Below are positions 27,167-36,700 of a DNA stretch of 64,000 nucleotides, one piece after another (position 1 is the stretch's first letter; each line of letters starts with the position of its first letter). The notes under the pieces are model-generated. The model saw nothing but the letters and a program-made list of their open reading frames with translations. It was not told where the DNA came from and made no database searches. The stretch is from Caballeronia catudaia (lineage in GTDB: Bacteria; Pseudomonadota; Gammaproteobacteria; Burkholderiales; Burkholderiaceae). The stretch spans positions 124,001 through 188,000 of the forward strand of contig NZ_FCOF02000011.1 in the NCBI RefSeq assembly GCF_001544755.2, read 5' to 3'. Both the position numbers and the translations under genes were made by a program.

Positions 27167-27888
27167 GGCGCGCTCAGTCCTTTCGATCTTCGAAGCTCTG
27201 TAACGAGCGACAGGCCCACGTTACCTGGACAAATCTTCCCCTCTCCTGGTTGCCCAGGAAATTCGCGATGGCCGCCAAGCGTGTTGATGTAAAAAAACTC
27301 CAGCAGAATGTCGATGAATCGATGAGCGGATTGCTTCTGCTTATCGGGTACTTGGGGACGCTCGTTCAAGCCAATTGTGTTCAGAAATTTTCGAACTTTT
27401 GCGACGCGATCGCTCCCTTCTTCGGAGTCCGTTAGGTTTTCCAGTAGAACGATGCCAATTACGCCAGTGTTGTAGTTATGCACGTTCTCGCCCTTGAAAC
27501 GGATATCTCGTCCCTCAAAAATGTTGCCAAAACAATCGAGTGCGTAGTGATATCCGATATCGTCACTCGGCGCAACACTCTTGCCCATCTGCATGTCTTG
27601 AATCTCTTGCAGTTGAAGAGCGGCAGGACCGCACGAAAAACGTCGCCCCGCATGGTGAATCGCAATCTTGCTGTAGTCCCAATCGTTAGTCATTCGCGCC
27701 GAACGATTTTCGTGCGCAGCCCAATCCGAGCGTTCCACGAAATTCATGCCCCGTTGACGGACACGATTGATAATCGCCTGCCGAGTTGCGGCTCGATTAT
27801 TCACAGAGATAGATATTGCGCTAGCTCTGCTATCTTCCGCCGCCGAACGAGTCGATGTCCAATGTTCGATGTTGTAATCTGCGGCCAT
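27163..27888 (-). CDS. PGRP/amidase_2-type N-acetylmuramoyl-L-alanine amidase, candidate T6SS effector
   Basis: 241 residues from ATG 27888, five bases after the PAAR stop; a GTG at 27924 would add 12 residues and overlap the PAAR gene. The amidase_2 fold shows the zinc ligands His78 (IAIHHAG), His207 (LGGHREF) and Cys220 (KICPGN), and the tyrosine of IGYHYALD at 113, all needed for cleaving the MurNAc-L-Ala bond. There is no signal peptide or membrane helix, which fits injection by a type VI secretion machine rather than Sec export. The ~60-residue N-terminal segment has no recognised domain and may be the loading region. The upstream PAAR gene and downstream small membrane protein complete a spike-effector-immunity trio. 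Confidence 0.82.
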   Translation of the reverse strand: MAADYNIEHWTSTRSAAEDSRASAISISVNNRAATRQAIINRVRQRGMNFVERSDWAAHENRSARMTNDWDYSKIAIHHAGRRFSCGPAALQLQEIQDMQMGKSVAPSDDIGYHYALDCFGNIFEGRDIRFKGENVHNYNTGVIGIVLLENLTDSEEGSDRVAKVRKFLNTIGLNERPQVPDKQKQSAHRFIDILLEFFYINTLGGHREFPGQPGEGKICPGNVGLSLVTELRRSKGLSAP

Positions 27889-27893
27889 ATACT

Positions 27894-28469
27894 CTACGTT
27901 CCCGTCCCCGGTTTGAGTTCGCACTTCGGTGACGAGAAAACCACGTGCAAATCGATAGTACTCTCCCCGTCTGTTTCGATCTTAGCGTACCCGCTCCCGT
28001 CCGTTCTGCCGGTTTGTTTAATTCCAGCTACGCGAGCGACGAAACTTTGGTTACGCAGCGGCTCGCCGGTAACACTGTCCTGCGCATAGAACCAACTCGT
28101 ATGCTTACCCTCACGAATATCCTCCATGCCAGCGTCCAAGGCTGCCATTGAAACTTCTGCATTTGTTGCCGTATGTGTACCTTTGTCTATGCCCTCCCTG
28201 ATCAAAAATTCAGGATGTCCCGAAATCACGCGATTTTGCCCGCACGGGCAGAGCACGCGGTCCAGGTGTCTGGCTAGCGGTAGCCCTTCATCGAGGATCG
28301 TGTCGGCAGTACCCAATATGGGGAAAGCGCCTTCACAGTTCCCACAGGTGGCAATGTCGTTGCGACGTGAGAGCGTTTGGCCGTTCTCCGCGAAGAACGA
28401 CGAAGAGCCGCCTATGACGCGCCCTCGTGTAGTGGTCCAATCGCCTTTTCCAACGAGTGTGTCAGTCAT
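27894..28469 (-). CDS. PAAR-domain protein with C-terminal extension
   Basis: 191 residues. Residues 1-90 form a PAAR domain: GKGDWTTTRGRVIGGSSSFF, then RRNDIATCGNC, ILGTADTILDEGLPLARHLD and RVLCPCGQ. PAAR proteins cap the VgrG spike of type VI secretion systems and carry effectors. The remaining ~100 residues (GKHTSWFYAQDSVTGEPLRN, later GRTDGSGYAKIETDGESTID) resemble a transthyretin-like or Ig-like beta module that often follows PAAR as an adaptor. A GGGAG site precedes the ATG. No VgrG, Hcp or other T6SS gene is in the window. Confidence 0.88.
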   Translation of the reverse strand: MTDTLVGKGDWTTTRGRVIGGSSSFFAENGQTLSRRNDIATCGNCEGAFPILGTADTILDEGLPLARHLDRVLCPCGQNRVISGHPEFLIREGIDKGTHTATNAEVSMAALDAGMEDIREGKHTSWFYAQDSVTGEPLRNQSFVARVAGIKQTGRTDGSGYAKIETDGESTIDLHVVFSSPKCELKPGTGT

Positions 28470-28680
28470 GCAGATCTCCCGGCAAGTCCTTCACGCGCTT
28501 AGTTGATTCGCAATACTTGATTTGTGGCATATATCTATCTCTTGAAAAGATCGCCACTTGACTAGGTGGTTGCTGCCAGCTTACGAACGTATCGGAGAAA
28601 TGCGACGGTATGCCGTTAACACAACCACAAATTTCGGGAGATGAAAGGCAGGTGATCCCGCATGCCATTTGTTCTTGCAT
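28462..28680 (-). CDS. Small cysteine-rich hypothetical protein, possibly 5'-damaged
   Basis: From ATG 28680 the frame gives 72 residues with four cysteines in the first 20 (ACGITCLSSPEICGCVNG); the stop overlaps the PAAR start by 8 bp. The same frame is open upstream to 28830 with no ATG, GTG or TTG. That upstream stretch encodes a signal-like hydrophobic segment (HACFALFIILSTTAD), as though the real N-terminus were lost through a one-base indel or uses a rare codon such as CTG. No ribosome-binding site is evident at 28680. The function is unknown, but its location makes it part of the PAAR module. Confidence 0.45.
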   Translation of the reverse strand: MQEQMACGITCLSSPEICGCVNGIPSHFSDTFVSWQQPPSQVAIFSRDRYMPQIKYCESTKRVKDLPGDLHD

Positions 28681-28852
28681 AAGCGAATGAGCGCCAACAC
28701 TGACGTGCTTAACGCTATCGCTTACGCGTTGGGACGTGTGTGGATTTTGGTCAAAGGAGAGCCGCGACGGCTGTCTATCGGCAGTGGTGGACAGAATGAT
28801 AAAGAGTGCAAAGCAAGCATGCGCATACCGTCACTCGAAAGAACGATAACGC

Positions 28853-29431
28853 CTAAAACCCCCCACGCCCCATCGCCGCCGCAATCTCCCGACTCACACC
28901 CGCGAGCGCACGACTATGCGCAGCCACGAGCGCATCATAGTCAGCCCCGCCTACCGCTTCGCGCACCTTCGATCGCCCGCTGATCACATTGTCGTCACCA
29001 AACCGCCGCACGGTCCATTGCGCGTCAATCGCGACGGCATCGCCGGGAACGGATTCGAACTGCTGGATATCGACGCGCACGCGCCACGCATCCGGATCGG
29101 CGATCGCGCGCGATGCGGGCGCCACGCGATCGGAGCCGAGCAATAAAGAAAGATCCGCAGCGATGGCATCCGCGATACTGCTCTTGAGCGGCTCGCCCCA
29201 GCGCGCGTACTCATTGAGCGAGACTTCGTTGTTCGTATTGCGCGTGACGATCTGCGGACGATCGACGAGATCGGGCACCGTCACCGGCCCGACGATCACG
29301 GGCCGCGTAGTAGCACGCGTGGCCACCGCGGTGAGCGTCGGATCGGCGCTCAAGCGATAAAAGCTCGCGCTCGGCGACGCGCATCCGGCGAGCAAGACGA
29401 AGAGAAAGAGAACGAGAGCGGGCCGCATCAC
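28853..29431 (-). CDS. pqiC: PqiC membrane-integrity lipoprotein
   Basis: 192 residues. The lipoprotein signal VLFLFVLLAGCAS gives a lipidated Cys at about 17, and the body has the PqiC/ABC-auxiliary pattern (PSASFYRLSADP at the mature N-terminus, VGPVTVPDLVDRPQIVTR and WRVRVDIQQFESVPGD). PqiC sits on the outer membrane and receives the PqiB tunnel in phospholipid/lipid trafficking across the periplasm. The GTG at 29431 or the ATG at 29428 starts it, overlapping the end of pqiB; GGAGG lies just upstream. Confidence 0.9.
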   Translation of the reverse strand: MMRPALVLFLFVLLAGCASPSASFYRLSADPTLTAVATRATTRPVIVGPVTVPDLVDRPQIVTRNTNNEVSLNEYARWGEPLKSSIADAIAADLSLLLGSDRVAPASRAIADPDAWRVRVDIQQFESVPGDAVAIDAQWTVRRFGDDNVISGRSKVREAVGGADYDALVAAHSRALAGVSREIAAAMGRGGF

Positions 29432-31029
29432 TTCTTGTCCTCCGGCTTGCCGCGCAGCAACGCTTCCGGATGCTGCTGCAGATAATCCGCGAGACTGCGG
29501 AACGATACGGCGGTGCGCGTCAGTTCGCGGATCGCTTCGGCCGTGTCCTGCTGCAAGCCGGAATCCGGCATCAGCGTCGAATGCGCGGCATCGAGCGCGG
29601 AGCGCGCGGCGGCAAGCGTCGTCGCGGCTTGCGGCACAACCTGCGTGTTGAGGCCCTGCATCAGCGCGGTCGTGCTATTGAGCGTCTGCCGCGCGCTCGC
29701 GGTGAGTTCCTCGATCGGCAGCTTGTCGATGCGCGTCATGATGCGGTTGACCGAATCCTGCAACGAATCAAGACCGCTCGGCGTGGTCGGCATTTCGGGC
29801 GGCGTGCGGTTCCAGTCGATGCTCGCCTTCTTCGCATTCGGGAAGAAATCGAGCGACACATAGAGCTGCCCCGTCAGCAGGCTGCCCGTGCGCAATTGCC
29901 CGCGCAAGCCGCGCGAAACCAGTAAATCCGCGAGCGCCTTCGGATCGCGCACCATGCGCCCGCCTTTCGGCTCGGTCGCGAAGCGCGACGTGAAGCGCTC
30001 CGGATAAAGCTTGATCTCGACCGGAATGCTGATGGTCTTCGTGACCGGATCGAAGCGCGTATAAATCGCCGACACTTCGCCTATCTGGATGCCGCGGAAC
30101 TCGACCGGCGCGCCGACCGCGAGCCCGCGCACCGAGCCCCGGAAGCTGAACATGTACGTTTCGACGATGCGCTCCTGCACGCGCAGCGCTTCGGAGCGCG
30201 TCGGGAACAGCTTGAAGGTCGTGTCGGACGGCGCCTCGGCCCAACTGAGCGACACCGCCGGCGTCTCGAACGCGAGCCCGCCGATCAGGATCGACACGAG
30301 GGATTGCGTGTTGACCTTGAGCCCGTCGGTGCCGAGCGTCACGTCGATGCCGCCCGCCTGCCAGAAGCGCGAATCGGCGTTCACGTAGCGGTCGTAGGGC
30401 GCGTTGATGAAGACGTGCAGCGTCACGCCGCTGCCGTCCTTGTCGAGTTCGAACGACGTCACCTGGCCCACCTGGAGGCGGCGGAAATACACCGGCGTGC
30501 CAATATCGACGGAACCGAGATCCGTCGCCTTCAGCACGAATTGGCGGCCGGGCACGTCGCTCGCGAAGACCGGCGGCGTCTCGAGCCCGACGTAATCGCG
30601 CCGCGTCTCTTTCGTGCGGCCGATATCCATGCCGATATACGCGCCCGACAGCAGCGTGCTGATGCCCGACACCGAGCCGCCCGCCACGCGCGGCCGCACG
30701 ACCCAGAAGCGCGTGTCGTCGACGAGCATGTTGGTCGCGTCGCGGGTCAGCTCCGCCGTGGCGATCACGCGCTTGTAATCCTTCGAGAGCGCCACGGTCT
30801 TCACGAGACCGATATCGACGTCCTTGAACTTGATCTTCGTCTTGCCCGCTTCGAGCCCTTCGCCGGACTTGAAGCTGATGGTGACGGTCGGTCCCGCCGA
30901 GAGCACGGCCTGTGCCGCGAGCCAGATGCCGACCGCCACGGCGATGGCCGGCACCACCCAGACCCACGGAATGCGCCAGCGCTTTTTCGGCACGACTTCG
31001 GCGTCGGGCGTGTCTTCGGGCGTGCTCAT
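29428..31029 (-). CDS. pqiB: PqiB, MCE-domain intermembrane transport protein
   Basis: 533 residues. A single N-terminal membrane helix (about 19-42, WVWVVPAIAVAVGIWLAAQA) is followed by three MCE/MlaD domains. The first begins near VTISFKSGEGLEAGKTKIKF, the second near VLKATDLGSVDIGTPVYFRR and the third near SFRGSVRGLAVGAPVEFRGI. A long C-terminal helical needle (~430-520) follows. PqiB hexamers form a syringe-like channel linking inner and outer membranes. The gene overlaps pqiA and pqiC by 4 bp each, so all three are coupled. Confidence 0.93.
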   Translation of the reverse strand: MSTPEDTPDAEVVPKKRWRIPWVWVVPAIAVAVGIWLAAQAVLSAGPTVTISFKSGEGLEAGKTKIKFKDVDIGLVKTVALSKDYKRVIATAELTRDATNMLVDDTRFWVVRPRVAGGSVSGISTLLSGAYIGMDIGRTKETRRDYVGLETPPVFASDVPGRQFVLKATDLGSVDIGTPVYFRRLQVGQVTSFELDKDGSGVTLHVFINAPYDRYVNADSRFWQAGGIDVTLGTDGLKVNTQSLVSILIGGLAFETPAVSLSWAEAPSDTTFKLFPTRSEALRVQERIVETYMFSFRGSVRGLAVGAPVEFRGIQIGEVSAIYTRFDPVTKTISIPVEIKLYPERFTSRFATEPKGGRMVRDPKALADLLVSRGLRGQLRTGSLLTGQLYVSLDFFPNAKKASIDWNRTPPEMPTTPSGLDSLQDSVNRIMTRIDKLPIEELTASARQTLNSTTALMQGLNTQVVPQAATTLAAARSALDAAHSTLMPDSGLQQDTAEAIRELTRTAVSFRSLADYLQQHPEALLRGKPEDKK

Positions 31030-32318
31030 CGCGTTCCTTCACGAGGTGGCGGCGCATCCCAGATGAGGCGCGGATCGAAGGACATCGCCGCGAACATCGT
31101 CAGCACGACGACGGCTCCGAACGCAATCGACGCGGGCCCGGCTTCGATCGTCGCCATCGCGCTGAACTGCACGAGCGCAACGAGCACGGCGATCACGTAG
31201 ATATCGAGCATCGACCAGCGTCCCACCAGCTCGACGATGCGGTAGATGCGCGTGCGCTGCGTGCTTTGCTGCGTCATATGCAGATTCGTGGTCGTGGCGA
31301 GATAGCCGATCGCGAGGATCTTGAGCATCGGCACGGCGATGCTCGCGATGAACACGATGATCGCGAGCGGCCACGAGCCCGAATGCCACAGGTACGCGAC
31401 GCCGCTCATGATCGTGTCTTTCTGCGCGCCGAAGAGCGAGCTCGTGTTCATCACGGGCAGGAGGTTCGCCGGGACGTAGAGAATCGCCGCCGAAATCAGA
31501 AACGCCCACGTGCGCGACAGGCTCGCGGGCTTGCGCAGGTGCAGATGCGCGTGGCAGCGCGGGCAGAGCAGATGACCGTGCCGCGCGATGCCGCGGGTGC
31601 ACAGGCCGCAGTCGTGGCACACGCAGATGCCGCTCGCCGCCGCCGTGGGCCCGGCGAGCGGCGTGTCGGCGGGCATGCCGGGCGGCGCTTTCTCGATGCG
31701 CATCCACATCGCGCGCTCGTCGAAGGCGGAGTTCGCGGCGACGAGCAGCAGCATCAGCGCGGCGAGCGACCACAGCGCCGGACCCGTCACCACCGACGCG
31801 ATATGCGCGAGCTTCACGACCGCCACGAGCAGGCCGAGCATCAGCACTTCGGTCATGCCCCAGTTGCGCGCGACCCGCAACACGTGGAACGCCGCGTCGG
31901 CCCGCCAGGGCGAGCGGTTCAGCCGCAGCGGCAGAAGCAGCCACACCATGCCGAGCGCCTGGAGCGCGGGCATCAGGACCGTCGTGATGAAGATGAGGCC
32001 GGCGAGCGGCCACATGCCGTCGCGATAGAGCACGCGCACCGCGCCCATGAGCGTCGTCTCGACGACATCGCCGTTGACCGCGAGGCCGACGATCGGAAAC
32101 GCGTTCGAAATCACCCACAGCGCGCAGGCCGCGAGCGCAAAGGCCAGCGAGCGGTCGAAGCCGCGCGAGCGGCGCCGGTAGAGAACGGCGCGGCAGCGGC
32201 AGCAGCGCAGCACGCCGCCAGGCGGCACGTCGCTTTCGCGCTGCATCAGATCGCATTCGTGGCACGCGATCAGCGCGCGCGCCTGGGGTCCGGCCGCTTT
32301 TGATGTCGGCGTGTTCAT
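31026..32318 (-). CDS. pqiA: PqiA, inner-membrane protein of the Pqi system
   Basis: 430 residues with two tandem PqiA domains. Each starts with a zinc-ribbon-like cysteine cluster (CHECDLMQ...CCRC near residue 19; CHDCGLC...CPRC near residue 222) and each is followed by about four membrane helices. PqiA works with PqiB and PqiC in lipid transport and membrane integrity. The open frame continues far upstream (to 33620), but that part is a shadow of the NodT gene. The ATG at 32318 overlaps the nodT-type stop by 4 bp and begins the conserved domain. Confidence 0.92.
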   Translation of the reverse strand: MNTPTSKAAGPQARALIACHECDLMQRESDVPPGGVLRCCRCRAVLYRRRSRGFDRSLAFALAACALWVISNAFPIVGLAVNGDVVETTLMGAVRVLYRDGMWPLAGLIFITTVLMPALQALGMVWLLLPLRLNRSPWRADAAFHVLRVARNWGMTEVLMLGLLVAVVKLAHIASVVTGPALWSLAALMLLLVAANSAFDERAMWMRIEKAPPGMPADTPLAGPTAAASGICVCHDCGLCTRGIARHGHLLCPRCHAHLHLRKPASLSRTWAFLISAAILYVPANLLPVMNTSSLFGAQKDTIMSGVAYLWHSGSWPLAIIVFIASIAVPMLKILAIGYLATTTNLHMTQQSTQRTRIYRIVELVGRWSMLDIYVIAVLVALVQFSAMATIEAGPASIAFGAVVVLTMFAAMSFDPRLIWDAPPPREGTR

Positions 32319-33778
32319 TGCACCGCCTGCGGGGTCGGCTGCGCGGCCTTCGCGGCGTCGCTGGTTTGCGTCGTCATCTTGTCCGCGGTGACGACCCAGC
32401 CGCCGCCCATCACCTTGTACAGCGTGACGAAGGACACGAGCGCGGCGGCCTGTGTCTGCGTCTGCGAAAGCTGCGCGTTGAAGAGGCTGCGCTCGGCGTC
32501 GAGCACTTCGATATAGCTCGTGTAGCCGCCTTCGTAGCGCGCCCGCGCCATGCGCGAATACGTGGAGAGCGCGGTGACCTGGCGGCCTTGCGTTTCGAGT
32601 TGCTCGTGCAGTTTTTGCGACGCGATGAGCGCGTCGTCGACTTCCTGGAACGCGACCTGGATCGCCTTCTGATACGTGAGCAGCGCCTGCTGCTGCTGCG
32701 CCTCTGCCGACTGCACCTGACCGGAGATGTTGCCCGCCGTGAAGATCGGCTGCGTGACCTGGCCCGCGAACGACCACACGCGCGACGGTCCCGTGAACAG
32801 CGACGAGAACGCCGTGCTCGCCGTGCCGAACAGACCCGTCAGCGAAATCTGCGGGAAGTAGAGCGCCCGCGCCGCGCCGATCAGCGCGTTCGCCGCGACC
32901 AGATCCTGTTCCGCCTGCAGGAGATCGGGCCGGCGCTCCAAAAGATCGGACGGCAGGCCCGCCGGAATCACGGGCGTCGCGAGCTGGCCGAGCGGGCGGC
33001 CGCGCAGGATCGGCCCCGGATTTGCGCCGAGCAGGATCGACAGCGCGTCTTCCTGCTGCGCGATCTGCGTTTCGATCTGCGGAATCGTCGCCAGCGAGGC
33101 TTCGTATTCGGACTGGCTTTGCGCGAGTTCCATCTGCGAGACTTCGCCGCCTTCGAAGCGCAACGTGAACACATGCACCGATTCGGCGCGGCTCTCGGTC
33201 GTTGCCCTGGCGATATCGAGCTGCTTGTCGAGGCTGAGCAGATTCAGATACGACGACGCCACCGACGCCACCAGCGAGAGCACCGTCGCGCGCCGTCCTT
33301 CTTCGCTCGACAGCAGATTCGCGCGCGCGGCCTCGGTGAGGCGCCGGTTGCGGCCGAAGACATCGATTTCCCACGCCGCCGAGACGGACAGCTCGACGCT
33401 GTTGTAGACCGGCCCGAAGCCGTTCGACAGCACCTGCGGCGTGCGCTGACGCGCCGCCTGCGCGCCCGCCGAGATCTGCGGAAAGAGCGCGGAACGCGTC
33501 GTCACGAACTGGCCCATGAACTGCTCGACGCGCGCCGCCGCGATCTTCACGTCCTTGTTGTTGGCGAGGGCGGTGGCGATCAACTCGTCGAGCACCGGGT
33601 CCTGGAACTGCTTCCACCATTCGGTGTTGGCGGTATCGGCGACATCGGCCGCGGCGAAGCGATACGTTGCCGGCGTTTCGACCGGCTGCCGCGAATAGTT
33701 CGGGCCGAGCAGGCAGCCGCCGAGCGACAGCGCGGCCGCCATGCCCGCGAAAGTGTGGATGAGCCGGGCGCGCCGCAT
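32315..33778 (-). CDS. NodT-family outer-membrane efflux lipoprotein
   Basis: 487 residues. A lipoprotein signal (GMAAALSLGGC) starts the protein at ATG 33778, with AAAGGA upstream. The usual OprM/NodT duplicated helical barrel follows: N-terminal RQPVETPATYRFAAADVADT, LSVSAAWEIDVFGRNRR (the WEIDLFGR motif) and a second repeat, SFAGQVTQPIFTAGNISGQV. It forms the trimeric outer-membrane channel of a tripartite pump. It starts one base after the RND pump stop and its own stop overlaps pqiA. Confidence 0.93.
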   Translation of the reverse strand: MRRARLIHTFAGMAAALSLGGCLLGPNYSRQPVETPATYRFAAADVADTANTEWWKQFQDPVLDELIATALANNKDVKIAAARVEQFMGQFVTTRSALFPQISAGAQAARQRTPQVLSNGFGPVYNSVELSVSAAWEIDVFGRNRRLTEAARANLLSSEEGRRATVLSLVASVASSYLNLLSLDKQLDIARATTESRAESVHVFTLRFEGGEVSQMELAQSQSEYEASLATIPQIETQIAQQEDALSILLGANPGPILRGRPLGQLATPVIPAGLPSDLLERRPDLLQAEQDLVAANALIGAARALYFPQISLTGLFGTASTAFSSLFTGPSRVWSFAGQVTQPIFTAGNISGQVQSAEAQQQQALLTYQKAIQVAFQEVDDALIASQKLHEQLETQGRQVTALSTYSRMARARYEGGYTSYIEVLDAERSLFNAQLSQTQTQAAALVSFVTLYKVMGGGWVVTADKMTTQTSDAAKAAQPTPQAVQ

Positions 33779-33779
33779 G

Positions 33780-36700
33780 TCAGTGTCCTTTGTCCGGAGC
33801 GGACGGCGTGGCGTTCGGACCGCTTCCCGATGCGGGCGGAGGCGGCGGCGCATCGACGGCGTGCGTCTCGCCGCTCGTTTCGACCTTCTCGTTCTTCTTC
33901 TTGCGCGAGGACATCGTTTCGAGGCCCCAGAAGAACATCGGGATGAAGAACACGGCGATGACCGTCGCGCCGAGCATCCCGCCGATCACGCCCGTGCCGA
34001 TCGAATGCCGGCTGTTGGCCGACGCGCCCGTCGCGATCGCGAGCGGCACGCAGCCGAGGATGAACGCGAGGGACGTCATCACGATCGGGCGCAGGCGCTC
34101 TTCGGCGGCGGTCATCGTCGCATCCAGGACGGACTTGCCCTGTTCGCGATTCAGCACGGCGAATTCGAAGATGAGAATCGCGTTCTTCGCCGCGAGCGCG
34201 ACGAGCATCGTCAAGCCGATCTGGAAGTACACGTCGTTGTTGAGGCCGCGCAGCAGGATCGCGAGCAGCGCGCCGAAGATCGCGAACGGCACCGCCATCA
34301 GCACGCCGAACGGCAGGCTCCATTTCTCGTATTGCGCGGCGAGGATCAGGAAGACCATGATCAGGCCGAAAACGAACACGAGCGCCGACGAGCTGCCCGA
34401 CTTCAGCGCCTCGTACGCCTCGCCGCTCCACCCGATGCCGTAGTCCGTCGGCAGGCCTCTCGCGATATCCTGCAGCGCGCCGATGACCTCGCCCGACGCA
34501 TAGCCCGGCGCGGCATTCGCCGTGATCTTCACCGCCGGGAAGTTGTTGAAACGCGTGATGAGATCGGGTCCGGTGACGTAGCGCGTGTCGACCACCGCCT
34601 TGAGCGGCACCATCTGGCCGCTCGTGCTCTTCACAAAGATCTGCGTGAGGTCGGTCGGCTTCAGCCGGTATTCAGGCTCTGCCTGAAGAATGACCTGCCA
34701 CAGCCGGCTCGACCGGTTGAACTGCGACACGTACAGCGAGCCGAACATCGTCTGCATTGCGCTGTAGACGTCCTCGACGGGCACGCCGAGTGTTTCCGCC
34801 TTGTCGCGGTCGACATTGGCGAGCAGTTGCTGCGACGACGCGTTGAACGTCGACGTCACGCCCGTCAGCTCCGGCCGCGCCTTCGCCTTGGCGACGAAAT
34901 CGTCGACGATCGCCGCGAACTGTCCGATGGTCGCATCGCCCTTGCTCTGAATCCACATTTCGGTGCCGCCGGTCGTGCCGAGGCCCGGAATCGACGGCGG
35001 ATTCAGCGGTATGACGATGCCCTGCCTGATCTGCGACAGATGCTTGTAAGCGTCGATCAGCACCGCGCGCGCGTTCTGCGTGCGGATATTCGCTGACTTG
35101 TAGCGTTCGTCGAAACTCTTGAAACCCACGAAGAAGGTCGATGCATTGTTCTTGTTCTGGCTGTCGAGAAGGCTGAAGCCGTCGACGGTCGTGATGCTGC
35201 CCACGGCCGGCTGCTTCATGAAGTACTCCGTGACGCGGTCGGACACCGCGCCCGTGCGGTCGAGCGATGCGGCATCGGGCATGATCACCGCGCCGAGCAG
35301 ATAGCCCTGATCTTCCGGCGGCAGGAACGCGGTGGGTATGTCCTTCATCATCACGACGGCGAGCGCGATCATGCCGACGAAAAGCAGCAACGCGATCACG
35401 AAGCGCTTGATGATGAGCCGCACCATGCGCGTGTAGCCGCGCGTCATGCGCGCGAACTGGTTGTCGAACCAGCGGAAGAAGCCTTTCTTCTCGTGATGCC
35501 CCGGTTTCAGTAGCAGCGCCGCCAGCGCGGGTGACAAGGTCAGCGCGACGACGCCCGAAATCACCACCGATATCGCAATCGTGATGGCGAACTGCTTGTA
35601 CATCTGCCCGGTGATGCCGCCGAGGAACGCCACCGGCACGAACACCGCGCACAGCACGAGCACGATGGCGACGACCGGCCCGGCCACTTCGTCCATCGCT
35701 TTCTTGGCGGCGGTTTTCGGATCGAGCTTGAACACGTTCATGTTGCGCTCGACGTTTTCGATCACGACGATCGCATCGTCCACGACAATCCCGATCGCGA
35801 GCACCATGCCGAACAGCGTCAGCATGTTGATGGAGAAGCCGAGCGCTTCCATGCCCATGAACGTGCCGACGATCGACACCGGCACCGCGATCACCGGAAT
35901 CAGCGTCGCGCGCAGGCTTTGCAGGAACACGAACACGACGATCACCACCAGCACGACCGCTTCGAAGAACGTGTGCACCACGTCGGAGATGGACGCGCGC
36001 GTGAACTCCGTCGTGTCCATCGCGATTTCGTAGTCGATGCCTTGCGGGAAGGTCTTTTTCATCTCGGCGAGCGTCGCGCGCACCTGCTTCGACACGTCGA
36101 GCGCGTTGGCGCCAGGCTGCTGATACACCGCGATCACCGTCGCCGATTTGCCCTGGAAGCGGCTGCGGATCGAATAATCCTTCTGGCCGAGCTGGGCGCG
36201 CCCGACGTCTCGCAGACGCACGATCGCGGCGCCGCCCGACTGCGCGCGGATGATGATGTTCTCGAACTCCGACGGCTCCGTGAGGCGGCCCGTCGTCGTC
36301 ACCGCGAACGACTGCTCGACGGGCGCGCCCGTCGGCGACTGCCCGAGGCGGCCGACCGCGAACTGCTGGTTCTGGTTGGCGACCGCGCGCTGCACGTCGG
36401 AGGCCGTGATGCCGAGCTGCGCCATGCGGTCGGGCTTGAGCCAGATGCGCATCGCGTAATCGGGCGTGCCGAAGATCGCCGACTGGTTCGCGCCGGGTAT
36501 GCGCTTGAGCGCGTCGAGGACATACACGTTCGCGTAGTTCGCGATATAGGTCGCGTCGTAGCGTTCGTCGGGCGAATAGATGGAGATCACCATCATGAAC
36601 GCCTGCGACTTCTTCTGCACCTGCACGCCCTGCGCCGTCACCGACTGCGGCAGTTGCGGCAGCGCGAGATTCACGCGGTTCTGCACGTCGACCTGAGCGA

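Noticed and set aside
26713..28852. Insertion sequence or attachment sites bounding the PAAR module
   Set aside because: I found no transposase or integrase and no matching direct repeats at the two edges; only composition and gene content suggest acquisition.
31026..33620. 864-residue minus-strand open frame that would fuse an unknown domain to PqiA
   Set aside because: The part above 32318 is an out-of-frame shadow of the NodT channel gene. PqiA has its own ATG in a 4-bp overlap with the NodT stop.
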